A stretch of DNA of 9,172 nucleotides from JAZRUF01 sp045652405 (GCA_045652405.1 JAZRUF010000002.1:1-9172); one strand, 5' to 3'; positions 1-7,257 are shown, counted from the first letter of the stretch. Made by a program: numbers and translations. Notes: generated by a model from the letters alone, not told the origin.

Positions 1-2034
1 CGACTTACTGTAAAGCTTGGTGTCAAATACGGTGCAGACCTTATCTTTATTGAAACCATGAATGACAGCTATGAAACAAAAGCTGCGCTTCTTGCGGCTA
101 AGGAAAACAGCGAGCTTCCGGTATTTATTTCAAATGCTTACGGTGAAGATGGAAAGCTTATGACCGGAGCATCTCCGTCGGCTATGGTTGCTATGCTTGA
201 GGGAATGGGTGCGGATGCAATAGGCGTAAACTGTTCTCTGGGTCCAAGGCAGCTTTCAAGCGTAATTAATGAGTATTTGCAGTATGCTTCGGTTCCGGTT
301 ATTCTAAAGCCTAATGCGGGACTTCCTAAAAACGTTGATGGCAAAACAGTGTTTGACATATTACCTGAGGAATTTGCCGAAGAGGTTGCCGAGATGGTAT
401 CCGGCGGTGTACGTATTGCCGGAGGCTGCTGCGGGACAACTCCTGAGTACATAGCTGAAGTTGTTAAGAAGACCGCAGGAATGGTGGCTACACCTGTAAA
501 GGATAAAAACATTACATGCGTTTCGTCATATACACATGCGGTGGTGTTTGACAAATCGCCGATACTCATCGGTGAGCGCATAAATCCGACCGGAAAGAAA
601 CGTTTTAAGCAGGCCCTTAAGGAAAATGATATTGATTATATTTTATCTGAGGGCATACGTCAGCAGGAATGCGGGGTGCATATCCTTGACGTAAACGTAG
701 GACTGCCGGAGATTGATGAGGCTGAGGTTTTAAAAAATGCAGTGTGTGAACTGCAGGCGATAATTGATTTGCCTTTGCAGATTGATACGTCTGACACACG
801 TGCTATGGAAGGCGCGCTTAGAAGATATAACGGCAAGGCCATGATAAACTCCGTAAACGGTAAAGCGGAGAGCATGCATGCGATTTTCCCGCTTGTTAAG
901 AAATATGGCGGTCTTGTAGTTGCTCTTACACTTGATGAGAGAGGAATCCCTGAAACCGCAGAGGGCAGAGTTGCAATCGCGGAGAAAATAATTAATACCG
1001 CTGCAGAGTATGGGATAGCCAAAAAGGATATTATATTTGATACGTTGGCTATGACGGTAAGCGCGGACACCAAAGCTGCGCTTGCTACGCTCAAATCACT
1101 TGGGACAATAAAGAACAGGCTGGGATGCCACACTTCTTTGGGCGTGTCAAACGTTTCGTTTGGTCTGCCCAACCGTGAGGGTATTAACAGCACGTTTTTT
1201 GCCATTGCTTTAGAGTCCGGATTGAGTGCGGCTATTATGAATCCGTATTCAACAGACATGATGAAAACGTATTACGCATATCGTGCCCTGCATGATTTGG
1301 ATGAAAACTGCGCGGATTATATAGCGTTTTCGGAAAAATATGCGGCTCAAGCGCAAGTGAGCGCACAGGTTGTACAGAACGTTGCAACCGCAAGCGAGCA
1401 GGAGTATAAGTCTGAGCTGCAGAAGGCGATAGTCAAAGGGCTCAAGGAAAAAGCAGCAGACCTTACCGGCGCACTTTTAAGTGAAGTTGAGGCGCTCCGG
1501 ATTGTTCAGGAGGAGATTATTCCCGCGCTTGATATTGTGGGCAAGGGTTTTGAGGAAAAGACGGTATTTTTGCCGCAGCTTCTTATGAGTGCAGAGGCGG
1601 CAAAGAGTGCATTTGAATGCATTAAATCCAATATGGAGTCCGCCGGCGGGCAGGGTGCGTCAAAGTGCCCGGTTGTAATAGCCACGGTTCATGGGGATAT
1701 ACATGATATAGGTAAAAACATAGTAAAGCTTTTGCTTGAAAATTACGGATTTGCGGTTACCGATTTGGGCAAGGACGTTCCGCCTGAGGAGATTGTAAAA
1801 AAGGCGGTTGAGCTAAAGGCACCTATTGTCGGGCTCAGTGCACTTATGACAACCACGGTTCCTGCCATGGAGGAGACGATTAAACAACTGCGCATTGCGG
1901 CACCTGATTGTAAGATAATAGTCGGCGGCGCGGTTCTTACTCAGGAGTATGCAGACCAAATAGGTGCTGACAAATATGCACGCGACGCGATGGAAACCGT
2001 AAGATATGCAGAGGAAATAAATTCACAAATATAG
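1..2034 (+). CDS. metH: Cobalamin-dependent methionine synthase, short form, 5'-truncated by the window edge
   Basis: Transfers the methyl group of 5-methyl-THF to homocysteine through enzyme-bound cobalamin, giving methionine and THF in the cytoplasm. The frame is open from base 1 (RLTVKLGVKYGADLIFIET), so the ATG at 58 is internal; 677 residues are visible. Domains in order: the C-terminal part of the homocysteine barrel, with zinc ligands Cys78 (GVNCSLGP) and Cys143/Cys144 (GGCCGTTPE); the pterin-binding domain from about residue 190 (GERINPTGKKRF, LDVNVGLPE, QIDTSD); the B12 cap region (about 470-545); and the B12-binding Rossmann domain with the DxHxxG motif (GDIHDIGKN), His568 being the lower cobalt ligand. 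The protein ends right after the B12 domain, so the C-terminal AdoMet reactivation domain of long MetH is absent, as in many Clostridia and Thermotoga. From memory of the Thermotoga enzyme, roughly 130 N-terminal residues lie upstream. A hairpin follows the stop closely. Confidence 0.96.
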   Translation, partial: RLTVKLGVKYGADLIFIETMNDSYETKAALLAAKENSELPVFISNAYGEDGKLMTGASPSAMVAMLEGMGADAIGVNCSLGPRQLSSVINEYLQYASVPVILKPNAGLPKNVDGKTVFDILPEEFAEEVAEMVSGGVRIAGGCCGTTPEYIAEVVKKTAGMVATPVKDKNITCVSSYTHAVVFDKSPILIGERINPTGKKRFKQALKENDIDYILSEGIRQQECGVHILDVNVGLPEIDEAEVLKNAVCELQAIIDLPLQIDTSDTRAMEGALRRYNGKAMINSVNGKAESMHAIFPLVKKYGGLVVALTLDERGIPETAEGRVAIAEKIINTAAEYGIAKKDIIFDTLAMTVSADTKAALATLKSLGTIKNRLGCHTSLGVSNVSFGLPNREGINSTFFAIALESGLSAAIMNPYSTDMMKTYYAYRALHDLDENCADYIAFSEKYAAQAQVSAQVVQNVATASEQEYKSELQKAIVKGLKEKAADLTGALLSEVEALRIVQEEIIPALDIVGKGFEEKTVFLPQLLMSAEAAKSAFECIKSNMESAGGQGASKCPVVIATVHGDIHDIGKNIVKLLLENYGFAVTDLGKDVPPEEIVKKAVELKAPIVGLSALMTTTVPAMEETIKQLRIAAPDCKIIVGGAVLTQEYADQIGADKYARDAMETVRYAEEINSQI

Positions 2035-2039
2035 TTTAA

Positions 2040-2065
2040 CAAGGCGGAGTGTAAACTCCGCCTTG
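2040..2065 (+). terminator. Hairpin after metH, probable terminator
   Basis: A perfect 11-bp stem (CAAGGCGGAGT with its complement) and a GTAA tetraloop begin 6 bases after the metH stop. The downstream tract (ACATTTTATT) is only moderately T-rich, so termination may be incomplete. The last two bases of the 3' arm also start the TTGACA box of the dinB promoter. Confidence 0.7.
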
Positions 2066-2091
2066 ACATTTTATTAAATACCGTGTATCAT
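2063..2091 (+). promoter_or_regulatory. Sigma-A type promoter of dinB
   Basis: TTGACA at 2063-2068, a 17-base spacer and TATCAT at 2086-2091 predict a start near 2098. The -35 is a perfect match and the -10 matches 5 of 6. The -10 is the left end of the LexA palindrome, so repressor binding would block RNA polymerase directly. Confidence 0.8.
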
Positions 2092-2121
2092 ATATACGAA
2101 CGTTTGTTCGTATATATGATA
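2086..2121. promoter_or_regulatory. LexA (SOS) operator within a 36-base perfect palindrome
   Basis: Two perfectly complementary 16-base arms (TATCATATATACGAAC and its reverse complement) flank GTTT. The core at 2097-2110, CGAACGTTTGTTCG, contains GAAC-N4-GTTC, the LexA/DinR box of Firmicutes (family consensus CGAACRNRYGTTYC). It covers the -10 box and the predicted start of dinB, a gene often under SOS control in this phylum. The symmetry extends well beyond the usual 14-base box. Confidence 0.88.
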
Positions 2122-2133
2122 GGGGGCGCGGTT

Positions 2134-3351
2134 ATGGAGCGCATAATTTTGCATGCGGATTTAAATTGTTTTTATGCGGCGGTTGAATGCAGGGGAAATC
2201 CCAAACTGCGTGATGTACCGATGGCAGTGGGCGGGGATGAGCAGAAAAGGCACGGAATAGTGCTTGCAAAGAATGAGCTTGCGCGTGCATGCGGCGTAAA
2301 AACCGGGGAGGCTATTTGGCATGCTCGGCGCAAGTGTCCGGAGATTACCATAGTTTCTCCGCATTTTGATGAGTATGAAAGGGCATCGCTTGATGCACGG
2401 GAGATATACAGCCGCTATACTGACCGGGTTGAGCCGTTTGGTCCGGATGAATGCTGGCTGGATATGTCCGGATGCGTGGATAGTTACGATAAAGCCAAAA
2501 TAGTGGCGGATAATCTGCGCCGTGAGATGCAGCAAGAGACAGGGCTTACAATATCTGTGGGTGTCAGCTTTAACAAGGTTTTTGCAAAGCTTGCAAGCGA
2601 TTACAAAAAGCCGGATGCAACAACCATGATTGCGCCATCGGAGTATCGGGAGATTGTATGGGACCTACCGGTGAATGCACTGCTGTATGTCGGGCGTGCG
2701 ACCGAGAAGAAGCTTTTTAATTTTGGTGTTCATACAATAGGGGATTTAGCTAAATGCGACAGAGCACTTTTAAAGCGAAGTCTTGGAAAAAGCGGCGAGA
2801 TGCTCTGGCTATACGCTAATGGTTTGGATACGTCACCGGTAAAAGCTGTGCGTGAGAGGGCAAAAAGCATAGGAAACAGTACGACCTTGCCACGTGATAT
2901 AACCGAGAATAAAGAAGTAAGAGTTGTATTGTACGCACTGTGCGAAAAGGTTGCGGCAAGACTCAGGGATAAAAAACTCTGTTGCTGTGCGGTTGCGTTA
3001 TCTGTAAGGGATAGAAATTTTACAGATACCGAGCACCAGATACCGCTATCATCGCCTACCGATACGTCTCAGGAGATGTTTGACGCGGTTTGGAAGCTTT
3101 ATTGCTTAAATTATAAAAGATGCGTTCCGATACGCGGATTGGGTGTACGGGCGATACGATTGGAAAACGTCGGGCAGGAACAGCTTAGCCTGTTTTCTGA
3201 GGATGTGAAAAGAGGAAAACATAAACGTTTAGAGCAGGCTAAGGATAAGCTTAAGGATAAATACGGTGCAGATGCGATAAAACGTGGGTTGTTTCTTATA
3301 AACCCTGAGCTGTTGCCGGGCAGAGGGCATAAGCTCCACGATGATGAATAA
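2134..3351 (+). CDS. dinB: Y-family translesion DNA polymerase IV (DinB)
   Basis: Error-prone, non-proofreading polymerase that copies past damaged template bases, acting at the fork through the sliding clamp. 405 residues from the ATG at 2134, somewhat longer than E. coli Pol IV (351). The start is set by AGGGGG at 2121-2126, 7 bases upstream; the in-frame GTG at 2083 lies inside the promoter and cannot be used. Residues 5-18 (ILHADLNCFYAAVE) carry the first metal ligand Asp9 and an aromatic steric gate at Tyr14, the position of Phe13 in E. coli. PFGPDECWLD carries the catalytic pair Asp105/Glu106. Helix-hairpin-helix-like thumb and little-finger regions follow. Near the C-terminus QLSLF (350-354) is a textbook beta-clamp-binding peptide. 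It is a single gene between the metH hairpin and the pfl promoter, controlled by the LexA palindrome. No clear terminator is visible after its stop. Confidence 0.95.
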   Translation: MERIILHADLNCFYAAVECRGNPKLRDVPMAVGGDEQKRHGIVLAKNELARACGVKTGEAIWHARRKCPEITIVSPHFDEYERASLDAREIYSRYTDRVEPFGPDECWLDMSGCVDSYDKAKIVADNLRREMQQETGLTISVGVSFNKVFAKLASDYKKPDATTMIAPSEYREIVWDLPVNALLYVGRATEKKLFNFGVHTIGDLAKCDRALLKRSLGKSGEMLWLYANGLDTSPVKAVRERAKSIGNSTTLPRDITENKEVRVVLYALCEKVAARLRDKKLCCCAVALSVRDRNFTDTEHQIPLSSPTDTSQEMFDAVWKLYCLNYKRCVPIRGLGVRAIRLENVGQEQLSLFSEDVKRGKHKRLEQAKDKLKDKYGADAIKRGLFLINPELLPGRGHKLHDDE

Positions 3352-3389
3352 AACGGAACAAAGTGTAAAAACAAGAAGCAATATACGGA

Positions 3390-3418
3390 TTGACTTTTTA
3401 AAATTTTTAATTTATAAT
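3390..3418 (+). promoter_or_regulatory. Promoter of the ZTP riboswitch-pflBA transcript
   Basis: TTGACT at 3390-3395, a 17-base A/T-only spacer, and a perfect TATAAT at 3413-3418. The predicted start near 3425 is immediately before the aptamer, as expected for a riboswitch leader. Confidence 0.88.
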
Positions 3419-3427
3419 AAAATAAAG

Positions 3428-3498
3428 ATTCCCGCTACTGACGGAACATAGATAACTATGGGGGAACGGTAATTGGATTTTAGCCGACCGTCTGGGCA
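3428..3498 (+). promoter_or_regulatory. ZTP (pfl motif) riboswitch aptamer
   Basis: Senses ZTP/ZMP (AICAR phosphates), which accumulate when 10-formyl-THF limits purine synthesis. Visible elements: P1 TTCCC (3429-3433) with GGGAA (3462-3466); the conserved internal stretch CTACTGACGGAACA; P2 CATAG-ATAA-CTATG (3447-3460); a linker; and the conserved 3' part GCCGACCGTCTGGGCA (3483-3498) with P3 GCC/GGC. The diagnostic pseudoknot is GACGG (3440-3444) with CCGTC (3488-3492). The common family form, as I recall it, is GGCGG/CCGCC, so this copy has a compensatory A-U pair. It sits in front of pflB, the context that gave the motif its name. A THF riboswitch was considered and does not fit. Confidence 0.92.
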
Positions 3499-3526
3499 TC
3501 CTTAGTGGTAAGGATGCCCTTTTTTT
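3494..3526 (+). terminator. Intrinsic terminator, expression platform of the ZTP riboswitch
   Basis: A perfect 11-bp stem (GGGCATCCTTA with its complement) and a GTGG loop are followed by seven T (3520-3526). The first bases of the 5' arm, GGGCA (3494-3498), are also the conserved 3' end of the aptamer. Ligand-stabilised aptamer and terminator are therefore mutually exclusive, which predicts an ON switch: ZTP bound, read-through into pflB. Confidence 0.92.
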
Positions 3527-3535
3527 AATCTGTAT

Positions 3536-3541
3536 GAGGAG
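3536..3541 (+). promoter_or_regulatory. Ribosome binding site deciding the pflB start
   Basis: GAGGAG lies 8 bases before the ATG at 3550. The in-frame GTG at 3541 overlaps this site, so translation must begin at 3550. Confidence 0.85.
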
Positions 3542-3549
3542 TGTGGCTT

Positions 3550-5775
3550 ATGAATTGGTGGAGAGGTTTTAATAAAGGAAATTGGAGTACATGCATTGAT
3601 GTGTCAGACTTTATAAAAAGAAACTATGTGTCGTACGAGGGTGACTCATCGTTTCTTGAAACGACCACCGAGCGTACAGATTTAGTCAAGGCAAAGGTTG
3701 ACGAACTCCTTGTTGAGGAAAATAAAAGAGGTGGAGTTTTGGAAGTTGATACGGATAATGTATCTTCCATACTCACTTTCGGTCCCGGATACATTGTTGA
3801 AGGTAAGGAGATTATCGTCGGTTTGCAGACGGATAAGCCGCTCAAGCGCGCTGTCAATCCGTTTGCGGGATACAGAAATGCGGTACAGGCGTGTCAGGCG
3901 TACGGATATGAGATAGGCGAGCGGGTAAAGAACGAGTTTAAATTCAGAACTACGCATAATACCGGCGTTTTTCGCGTGTATACGGATACTATGCGTAAGG
4001 CGCGCCACGCGGGAATTTTAACCGGGCTTCCGGATGCATATGCGCGAGGCAGAATTATAGGCGATTACCGAAGAATTGCGCTTTACGGAATGGATTTCCT
4101 TATGCAAGAGCGCAGAAAAGATAAAGAGAGGATAAGCCTTCGCGGTATGACTGAGGAGAATATCCAGCTCATTGAGGATTTGGAAAAACAGCTTGAGTTT
4201 ATGGAACAGCTTGTTGTTATGGCAAAGAGTTATGGGTGTGATATATCACGTCCTGCAGAGAATGCAAAAGAAGCTGTTCAGTGGCTGTATTTCGGATATT
4301 TGGGCGCTGTTAAGGAACAGAACGGTGCAGCTAACAGTATAGGTAGAATTTCTGCGTTTATAGATATTTATATAGAGCGGGATTTCAGGGAAGGAACGCT
4401 TGACGAAAAATCCGCTCAGGAGATTATTGACGATTTAGTTCTCAAGATGCGCCTTGTACGTCATTTGCGTACACCTGAGTACAATGACCTTTTTGCCGGG
4501 GACCCGGTGTGGGTTACCTGCTCTCTCGCAGGTATGACCGAAGAGGGCAAAACCATGGTCACCAAGACATGCTACAGATTTTTGCAGACGCTTTATAACT
4601 TAGGTCCGAGTGCGGAGCCTAATATAACTATTTTATGGTCGGAGCGTTTGCCGGATGCGTTTAAGAAATTCTGCGCCGAGGTTTCTATTGATACTGATTC
4701 AATTCAATATGAAAATGACGATGTAATGCGCAAGGATTTTGGCGACGATTATTCGATAGCATGTTGCGTATCTGCGATGAAAACCGGAAAGCAAATGCAG
4801 TTTTTTGGAGCAAGATGCAATATTGCAAAGGTCCTTTTAATGGCTCTAAACGGCGGTAAGGATGAAATATACGGCGAGCAGATTGCACCGGAAGGCAAAG
4901 TGTTTGATGAGAAGCCACTTGAATACAATGAGGTTTTGGAAGCGTTCAAGAAATATGCTGCGTGGATGGCAGAGCTATATGTAAACACGATGAACGTTAT
5001 CCACTATATGCATGACAGGTACGCTTATGAAAGACTTATGATGTCACTGCATGATGCTGAGCCTGAACGCTTGATGGCATTTGGAATAAGCGGACTGAGC
5101 GTTCTGACAGACAGTTTAAGTGCGATAAAGCATGCTGAGGTTACGCCGATTAAAGACGAGCGCGGCATAATAGTTGATTTTAAAACGTGTGGCGATTTTC
5201 CAAAGTACGGAAATGACGATGACAGGGTAGACGATATTGCTAAATGGGTGACTGAGTATTTCTATTCCGAGCTTTGCAAAACAAAAGCGTACAGAAATGC
5301 AAAGCATACGCTGTCTGTTTTAACTATTACGTCAAATGTAGTTTATGGAAAGAAGACCGGAGCAACGCCTGACGGAAGACGTAAAGGAGAAGCATTCGCG
5401 CCCGGTGCAAATCCGATGCATGGACGTGATTGCGAAGGTGCGCTCGCATCTTTAAACTCGGTTGCAAAGATTGATTACTCATGCTGCATGGACGGTATTT
5501 CAAATACGTTTTCAATAACGCCTGAGGCTTTAGGGTGCGATGATGAGGACCGAGTCAGGAAGCTTACCAATGTGCTCGACGGATATTTTGCGCAGAATGC
5601 ACATCACTTAAACGTCAATGTGCTCAACCGTCAGAAGCTTGTTGACGCAATGAACGATCCTACGCTTTATCCGTCACTCACCATACGCGTGAGCGGGTAT
5701 GCGGTAAACTTCAATAAGCTGACCAAGGATAAGCAACTTGAGGTTATCGCAAGAACCTTCCACGAGAAAATGTAG
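3550..5775 (+). CDS. pflB: Pyruvate formate-lyase (formate C-acetyltransferase)
   Basis: Glycyl-radical enzyme converting pyruvate and CoA to acetyl-CoA and formate in anaerobic mixed-acid metabolism, in the cytoplasm. 741 residues, close to the 760 of E. coli PflB and colinear with it. Signatures: TGLPDAYARGRIIGDYRR in the N-terminal half; the active-site cysteine pair Cys405/Cys406 (SIACCVSAM; Cys418/419 in E. coli) followed by GKQMQFFGARCN; TPDGRRKGEAFAPGANPMHG; and the C-terminal glycyl-radical motif RVSGYAV with Gly716 (Gly734 in E. coli). These residues identify a true PFL rather than a choline, glycerol or ketoacid relative. It is first in an operon with pflA, 15 bases apart, and its transcription depends on the ZTP riboswitch. 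Formate from this enzyme can feed formate-THF ligase, which explains the riboswitch. All key residues are intact. Confidence 0.98.
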   Translation: MNWWRGFNKGNWSTCIDVSDFIKRNYVSYEGDSSFLETTTERTDLVKAKVDELLVEENKRGGVLEVDTDNVSSILTFGPGYIVEGKEIIVGLQTDKPLKRAVNPFAGYRNAVQACQAYGYEIGERVKNEFKFRTTHNTGVFRVYTDTMRKARHAGILTGLPDAYARGRIIGDYRRIALYGMDFLMQERRKDKERISLRGMTEENIQLIEDLEKQLEFMEQLVVMAKSYGCDISRPAENAKEAVQWLYFGYLGAVKEQNGAANSIGRISAFIDIYIERDFREGTLDEKSAQEIIDDLVLKMRLVRHLRTPEYNDLFAGDPVWVTCSLAGMTEEGKTMVTKTCYRFLQTLYNLGPSAEPNITILWSERLPDAFKKFCAEVSIDTDSIQYENDDVMRKDFGDDYSIACCVSAMKTGKQMQFFGARCNIAKVLLMALNGGKDEIYGEQIAPEGKVFDEKPLEYNEVLEAFKKYAAWMAELYVNTMNVIHYMHDRYAYERLMMSLHDAEPERLMAFGISGLSVLTDSLSAIKHAEVTPIKDERGIIVDFKTCGDFPKYGNDDDRVDDIAKWVTEYFYSELCKTKAYRNAKHTLSVLTITSNVVYGKKTGATPDGRRKGEAFAPGANPMHGRDCEGALASLNSVAKIDYSCCMDGISNTFSITPEALGCDDEDRVRKLTNVLDGYFAQNAHHLNVNVLNRQKLVDAMNDPTLYPSLTIRVSGYAVNFNKLTKDKQLEVIARTFHEKM

Positions 5776-5790
5776 TTGCGGTGGATAAAG

Positions 5791-6510
5791 ATGAAGGGGT
5801 ATGTACATTCCTTTGAAAGCCTTGCCGCGGTTGACGGCGATGGCTTGCGCTGCGCGGTGTTTTTGGCAGGGTGTCCTCTAAGATGTATATATTGCCATAA
5901 CCCGGATACATGGGAGAAAAACGCATCGGAATGGGACGCGCAGTCGCTTGTGAAAAAGATAATAAGATATAAGCCTTATTTTAAGGACGATGGTGGCGTA
6001 ACCTTTTCAGGTGGCGAGCCTCTTGTTCAGGCAGAGTTTATAAGAGAACTTGTGCCGCTTCTCAGTGATGAAAAAGTAAACTATGCTATAGATACCTCGG
6101 GGGCGGTTGAGCTTACCGAGAGTGTTAAGTATGTTCTTGAAAAGTCTCAAATGGTTTTATTGGATTTAAAATTCTGGGATGATGAAGGTTATTTAAAGTA
6201 CACAGGGCAGGGAATGGAAAAGACATTGGCGACTCTTAGTTATCTAAATGAGATAGACAAAAGATGCGTCGTGAGAACTGTAATAGTCCCGGGGATAAAT
6301 GACCGTGAAGAAGTGCTCCTTAAATACCTTCAGCATATAAGAAATATTCGATGTGTTGAAAGGTATGAGCTTTTAGCGTTTCATACTATGGGATTTTTTA
6401 AATATGAGAAGGCCGGGATAAAAAATCGGCTTGAGGGTGTGCCGGCGCTTGACATGGATGTAAAAACGCGGTTGCAGGAATTTGTCGATAACGAGATGAA
6501 AAAATTTTAA
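5791..6510 (+). CDS. pflA: Pyruvate formate-lyase activating enzyme (radical SAM)
   Basis: Uses a [4Fe-4S] cluster and S-adenosylmethionine to abstract hydrogen from the glycine of PflB, creating the glycyl radical. 239 residues from the ATG at 5791 (E. coli PflA 246). That start follows GGTGG by 6 bases; the in-frame TTG at 5776 directly after the pflB stop has no ribosome binding site. The N-terminus HSFESLAAVDGDGLR matches the family. The cluster motif CxxxCxxC is Cys28, Cys32, Cys35 (GCPLRCIYCHN). FSGGEPL is the SAM-contacting GGEP motif, and LLDLKFWDD and VRTVIVPGIND are family blocks in the barrel. It is the last gene of the riboswitch-controlled operon. No terminator hairpin is seen between its stop and the tRNA promoter, so read-through into the tRNA unit is possible; the tRNA terminator would then end both. 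Confidence 0.97.
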   Translation: MKGYVHSFESLAAVDGDGLRCAVFLAGCPLRCIYCHNPDTWEKNASEWDAQSLVKKIIRYKPYFKDDGGVTFSGGEPLVQAEFIRELVPLLSDEKVNYAIDTSGAVELTESVKYVLEKSQMVLLDLKFWDDEGYLKYTGQGMEKTLATLSYLNEIDKRCVVRTVIVPGINDREEVLLKYLQHIRNIRCVERYELLAFHTMGFFKYEKAGIKNRLEGVPALDMDVKTRLQEFVDNEMKKF

Positions 6511-6529
6511 ATAACATTGATAAGTGATA

Positions 6530-6558
6530 TTGACAAATCGCTTGGTTAATGTTAGAAT
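6530..6558 (+). promoter_or_regulatory. Promoter of the tRNA gene
   Basis: A perfect TTGACA at 6530-6535, a 17-base spacer and TAGAAT at 6553-6558 predict a start near 6565 and a precursor leader of about 60 bases before the tRNA. Confidence 0.8.
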
Positions 6559-6625
6559 ATTAAATGCGCTTGGTTGCAATGGATTGAATTCTAAATTGGA
6601 TTTATCTCTTGTAAAAATCGCATAA

Positions 6626-6702
6626 GGGCCCTTAGCTCAGTTGGTTAGAGCATCCGGCTCATAACCGGACGGTCCCGGGTTCGAGTCCCTGAGGGCCCAC
6701 CA
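6626..6702 (+). tRNA. tRNA with CAU anticodon, probably tRNA-Ile2 (lysidine-modified)
   Basis: A 77-base cloverleaf including encoded CCA. The acceptor stem GGGCCCT pairs fully with AGGGCCC; the D arm is GCTC/GAGC; the anticodon stem is TCCGG/CCGGA with loop CTCATAA, anticodon CAT at 6660-6662; the T loop is TTCGAGT. CAU could be Met or Ile2. Pairs C4-G69 and C5-G68, known TilS recognition features in E. coli tRNA-Ile2, and the general resemblance to Bacillus tRNA-Ile(CAU) favour an isoleucine tRNA reading AUA after lysidine modification. It is not an initiator, because pair 1-72 is G-C. The T stem has one C-U mismatch at positions 50/64 (6676 and 6690). It is monocistronic with its own promoter and terminator. 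Confidence 0.9.
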
Positions 6703-6707
6703 AAAAG

Positions 6708-6739
6708 AGAGCACCGACGAAAGTCGGTGTTCTTTTTTT
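6708..6739 (+). terminator. Intrinsic terminator of the tRNA unit
   Basis: The stem AGAGCACCGAC (6708-6718) pairs with GTCGGTGTTCT (6723-6733) through one G-T wobble around a GAAA loop, and runs into a seven-T tract (6733-6739). It begins 5 bases after the CCA end. Confidence 0.9.
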
Positions 6740-6843
6740 GTGCTTATCCCGATTTTGGTTCGTCGCAGTATAATTGTAATCTGTTCTTGATTGTGATAAT
6801 ATATATAAAGTTTTTAAAACAACAAAGAATACAAATTGTGTTG

Positions 6844-6872
6844 TTTACTTTCATTCTTCTTTTGTTTATATT
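6844..6872 (+). promoter_or_regulatory. Candidate promoter of the membrane protein-TetR operon
   Basis: TTTACT (6844-6849), a 17-base spacer and TATATT (6867-6872) give a leader of about 25 bases. A weaker alternative is TTGTAA (6774-6779), 17 bases, TAATAT (6797-6802). The region 6740-6890 is very AT-rich, so chance matches are likely. No TetR-type palindromic operator is obvious to the eye. Confidence 0.4.
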
Positions 6873-6903
6873 TAAAATATAAAATTACAAAGGAGGATTC
6901 ATT

Positions 6904-7257
6904 ATGAACACAGACAAAATTTTAGCAGAAGCAATTGCAAAAGACTATGTACCAAAGCACAATTCCAAAATAGTCGCACTTAAGAAGCTTGACAACAAAG
7001 CAAAACTTCCGGCAACGGTGTTTACCTACTCTTTCGGTATTATTTCAGCACTCATTGTCGGCACAGGTATGAGCCTTGCTATGCAGGCAATCGGCAGCGG
7101 AGTTGCATGGATGATTGCAGGAATTATTATAGGTGTTTTGGGGTTTGTTCTTTGCGGAATTAACTATCCTATTTACAAAAGAATGCTTGAAAACGGCAAA
7201 GCGAAATATGCTTATGAGATTGTTCAACTCGCTCGTGAAATAAGCGAGGGAAAATAA
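6904..7257 (+). CDS. Small membrane protein with two transmembrane helices, function unknown
   Basis: 117 residues. AAGGAGG at 6890-6896, 7 bases before the ATG, makes the start secure. Residues 1-35 are charged and probably cytoplasmic (KILAEAIAKDY, KKLDNKAKLP). Two hydrophobic helices lie at about 36-60 and 67-90, separated by a short glycine-containing turn (IGSGV). A basic, amphipathic C-terminus follows (YKRMLENGKAKYAYEIVQL). There is no signal peptidase site, so it is an integral membrane hairpin with both ends probably inside. I have a sense that similar small proteins occur in Clostridia but know no proven function. It is the first gene of a pair with a TetR-type regulator 18 bases downstream, a layout that suggests the regulator controls this gene and itself. 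No catalytic motif is visible. Confidence 0.85.
   Translation: MNTDKILAEAIAKDYVPKHNSKIVALKKLDNKAKLPATVFTYSFGIISALIVGTGMSLAMQAIGSGVAWMIAGIIIGVLGFVLCGINYPIYKRMLENGKAKYAYEIVQLAREISEGK

Noticed and set aside
660..1259. Long minus-strand open frames opposite metH (138-581, 660-1259) and other opposite-strand frames over dinB and pflB
   Set aside because: They lie wholly within strongly supported genes, show no family motifs, and read as mirror translations of conserved coding sequence.
2083..2133. In-frame GTG start for dinB at 2083, adding 17 residues
   Set aside because: It lies upstream of the predicted transcription start and overlaps the spacer, -10 box and LexA palindrome. The ATG at 2134 has a proper ribosome binding site, and the family N-terminus begins there.
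6539..6575. Direct repeat CGCTTGGTT at 6539-6547 and 6567-6575 around the tRNA promoter -10
   Set aside because: Only nine bases, with no symmetry and no known regulator; could be chance.
6626..6702. Elongator or initiator tRNA-Met
   Set aside because: Anticodon fits, but acceptor pairs C4-G69 and C5-G68 and the overall sequence resemble tRNA-Ile(CAU), and an initiator would lack a 1-72 Watson-Crick pair. Not fully excluded for the elongator.
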